From positions 138,725 to 202,724 of the forward strand of contig NZ_FNEM01000003.1 in NCBI RefSeq assembly GCF_900100175.1: 64,000 bases of DNA, given 5' to 3'. The notes under the pieces are model-generated. The model did no database searches, was not told the origin of the DNA, and was given only the letters and a program-made list of their open reading frames with translations. Below are positions 62,896-64,000 of the stretch, in pieces; within the stretch, counting starts at the first letter, position 1; every line of letters begins with the position of its first letter. Source of the DNA: Ferrimonas sediminum. GTDB lineage: Bacteria > Pseudomonadota > Gammaproteobacteria > Enterobacterales > Shewanellaceae. Position numbers and translations under genes: made by a program.

Positions 62896-64000
62896 TTAAC
62901 GGTTCTTTTTGCCTTTACCGGGCTTATCGCTACCGCCGCCACCACCGGTGTCACCGCCTCCGCTACTGCCGGTGCAGCTGGCCAGGGCCAGGTGCGCGTC
63001 GTAGGCACGAATCAGGCCATGACCATAGGCATCATCGCGGCCCGCCGTCCCCAAGTCTTCGGCAGTACTGGCCAATGCGGTGCGCACTTCTGAATTACTG
63101 CAGGTCGGATTATGACTCCACACCAGTGCCGCCACGCCAGCCACGTGCGGAGTCGCCATGGAGGTACCATCGAAGTAGGCATAGTGATCGGTGGACACCG
63201 CCAGGTCAGCCCTACCCAGGCTGGCCTTCAGGGCGGCACCGGCGCTGTCGCTGATTCCTACGGAAGGGATGGAGGTCGAAGTCTCGCCCAGGGTGCCGTA
63301 CAGCATGCCCGGCTCGTTGTTGTAGATCACCGCACCGATACCACCGTTGCTTTGGCAGTTAAGCACCTTATCGGCAAAGCTGACGTTACCGCGGGCGATC
63401 AGGCAAACCTTGCCGGAGGCGGCGCAGGAGGCTTCGCCGGTACCGCAATCCACCAGGTCACCGGACACGGACTGAATGGGAGAGCCATCCATCATCGCCG
63501 AAGCATAAGCGCTGCCGTCAACGGTCAGATCAGACTTGGCTGCGCTGTCCATGGGCACGGAGGAGAGTACGCCCACCCCGGGTGCCGCCAACTCGACCTG
63601 GTTGGTCTGCTGCGAGAAATCCGCCACAGCCTTGTTCTCATCTATGGCCGCAACGGACACCACTGAATCGTAGGAGGCGGGGTAGGAGTGACGGGTGTTA
63701 CCATCATTGCCAGCCGCGGCGATACTCAATACCCCTTCACCAAAGGCCTGTTCGAAGGCCCGCATCTCGGTACGGTTGGAGCGGGAACCGCCCAGGCTCA
63801 TGTTGATCACCATGTTATCCAGCTGGCGATCGGCCTTAGCTGCCTTACAGGCATCCAGCGCGGCCACCAGACCGGAGGAGTAAGCCCAGCCATCGGCGCT
63901 GAACACCTTGATGATATGCAGGTTGAGGTTGCTGTTAGGCAGTACGCCCACCACACCGACGTTATTGGCTACCCCGGCAATGGTGCCGGCCACATGGGTG
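62896..64000 (-). CDS. Subtilisin-like serine protease, N-terminus beyond window
   Basis: C-terminal 367 residues of a secreted S8 protease. The frame enters from the right edge at the catalytic histidine (THVAGTIAGVANNVGVVGVL). The oxyanion Asn is in AAAGNDGNTRHSYPASYDSV, a PA domain is inserted (CLIARGNVSFADKVLNCQSN, IGAVIYNNEPGMLYG), and the catalytic serine is in YFDGTSMATPHVAGVAALVW. The catalytic Asp and propeptide lie outside. Six cysteines in the PA and C-terminal parts suggest disulfides. The end is a glycine-serine linker and a basic tail GKGKKNR, without a P/proprotein or sorting domain. Confidence 0.92.
   Translation of the reverse strand, partial: THVAGTIAGVANNVGVVGVLPNSNLNLHIIKVFSADGWAYSSGLVAALDACKAAKADRQLDNMVINMSLGGSRSNRTEMRAFEQAFGEGVLSIAAAGNDGNTRHSYPASYDSVVSVAAIDENKAVADFSQQTNQVELAAPGVGVLSSVPMDSAAKSDLTVDGSAYASAMMDGSPIQSVSGDLVDCGTGEASCAASGKVCLIARGNVSFADKVLNCQSNGGIGAVIYNNEPGMLYGTLGETSTSIPSVGISDSAGAALKASLGRADLAVSTDHYAYFDGTSMATPHVAGVAALVWSHNPTCSNSEVRTALASTAEDLGTAGRDDAYGHGLIRAYDAHLALASCTGSSGGGDTGGGGGSDKPGKGKKNR

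Overview
The window reads as chromosomal DNA of a GC-rich marine-type gammaproteobacterium, probably close to Ferrimonas or Shewanella. Three things support this: a divergent hutWXZ / tonB-exbB-exbD-hutBCD haem locus of the Vibrio/Shewanella kind, a CrbS-type kinase beside acs, and RadD, GrxA and PepT homologues close to the enterobacterial ones. The genus is an inference from gene content. No tRNA, rRNA, CRISPR array or complete insertion sequence was recognised. Most transcription units are short, and many gene pairs overlap by ATGA.

Layout. 1-8177: a Tad (tight adherence) pilus locus on the minus strand (flp, rcpC, rcpA, a lipoprotein, tadZ, tadA, tadB, tadC and the start of tadD, which runs off the left edge), with the prepilin peptidase tadV divergent. 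8334-10899: a LysR regulator, a membrane protein, an acetyltransferase and a Tag-like DNA glycosylase. 10959-16547: crbS (transporter-histidine kinase-receiver fusion) divergent from acs, the acetate switch. 16664-21750: a small zinc-ribbon membrane protein, a diguanylate cyclase, a DUF5062-like protein, radD and grxA. 21810-28204: a redox cluster: cytochrome b, a four-cluster ferredoxin with a Tat signal, a tungsten/molybdenum AOR-family oxidoreductase and a 138-aa unknown, with an outer-membrane protein downstream and a divergent LysR gene. It resembles the E. coli ydhVWXU group.

28397-40295: mixed housekeeping and accessory genes: a flippase behind a Fur-like site, an OhrR/MarR regulator divergent from a CurA-like reductase with a duplicated operator, small enzymes, a PAS-PAS-GGDEF-EAL protein, a 25-codon membrane peptide gene, a membrane-anchored PDZ protein, pepT, and a tightly overlapped DUF4177-yidD-TM2 operon. 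40512-49536: an ABC exporter and the complete cytoplasmic and inner-membrane haem uptake and degradation locus around one Fur-like site. The outer-membrane receptor is not in the window.

49778-55852: an RND pump with two adaptors (TriABC/VexIJK arrangement) and a divergent TetR gene with a perfect palindromic operator. 55901-58861: a YbhGFSR-like ABC export system with a single permease. 58862-64000: a non-coding stretch with an odd open frame, a small membrane protein, an orphan NapH-like iron-sulfur membrane protein, a ClsC-like phospholipase D lipoprotein and the C-terminal part of a secreted subtilase that runs off the right edge.

The AOR-family cluster is the least understood multi-gene system here. 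The 25-residue peptide, the two-fold repeated MarR-type operator and the DUF4177-yidD-TM2 operon are the best smaller leads. All family assignments were made by reading the sequence; no database search was run.
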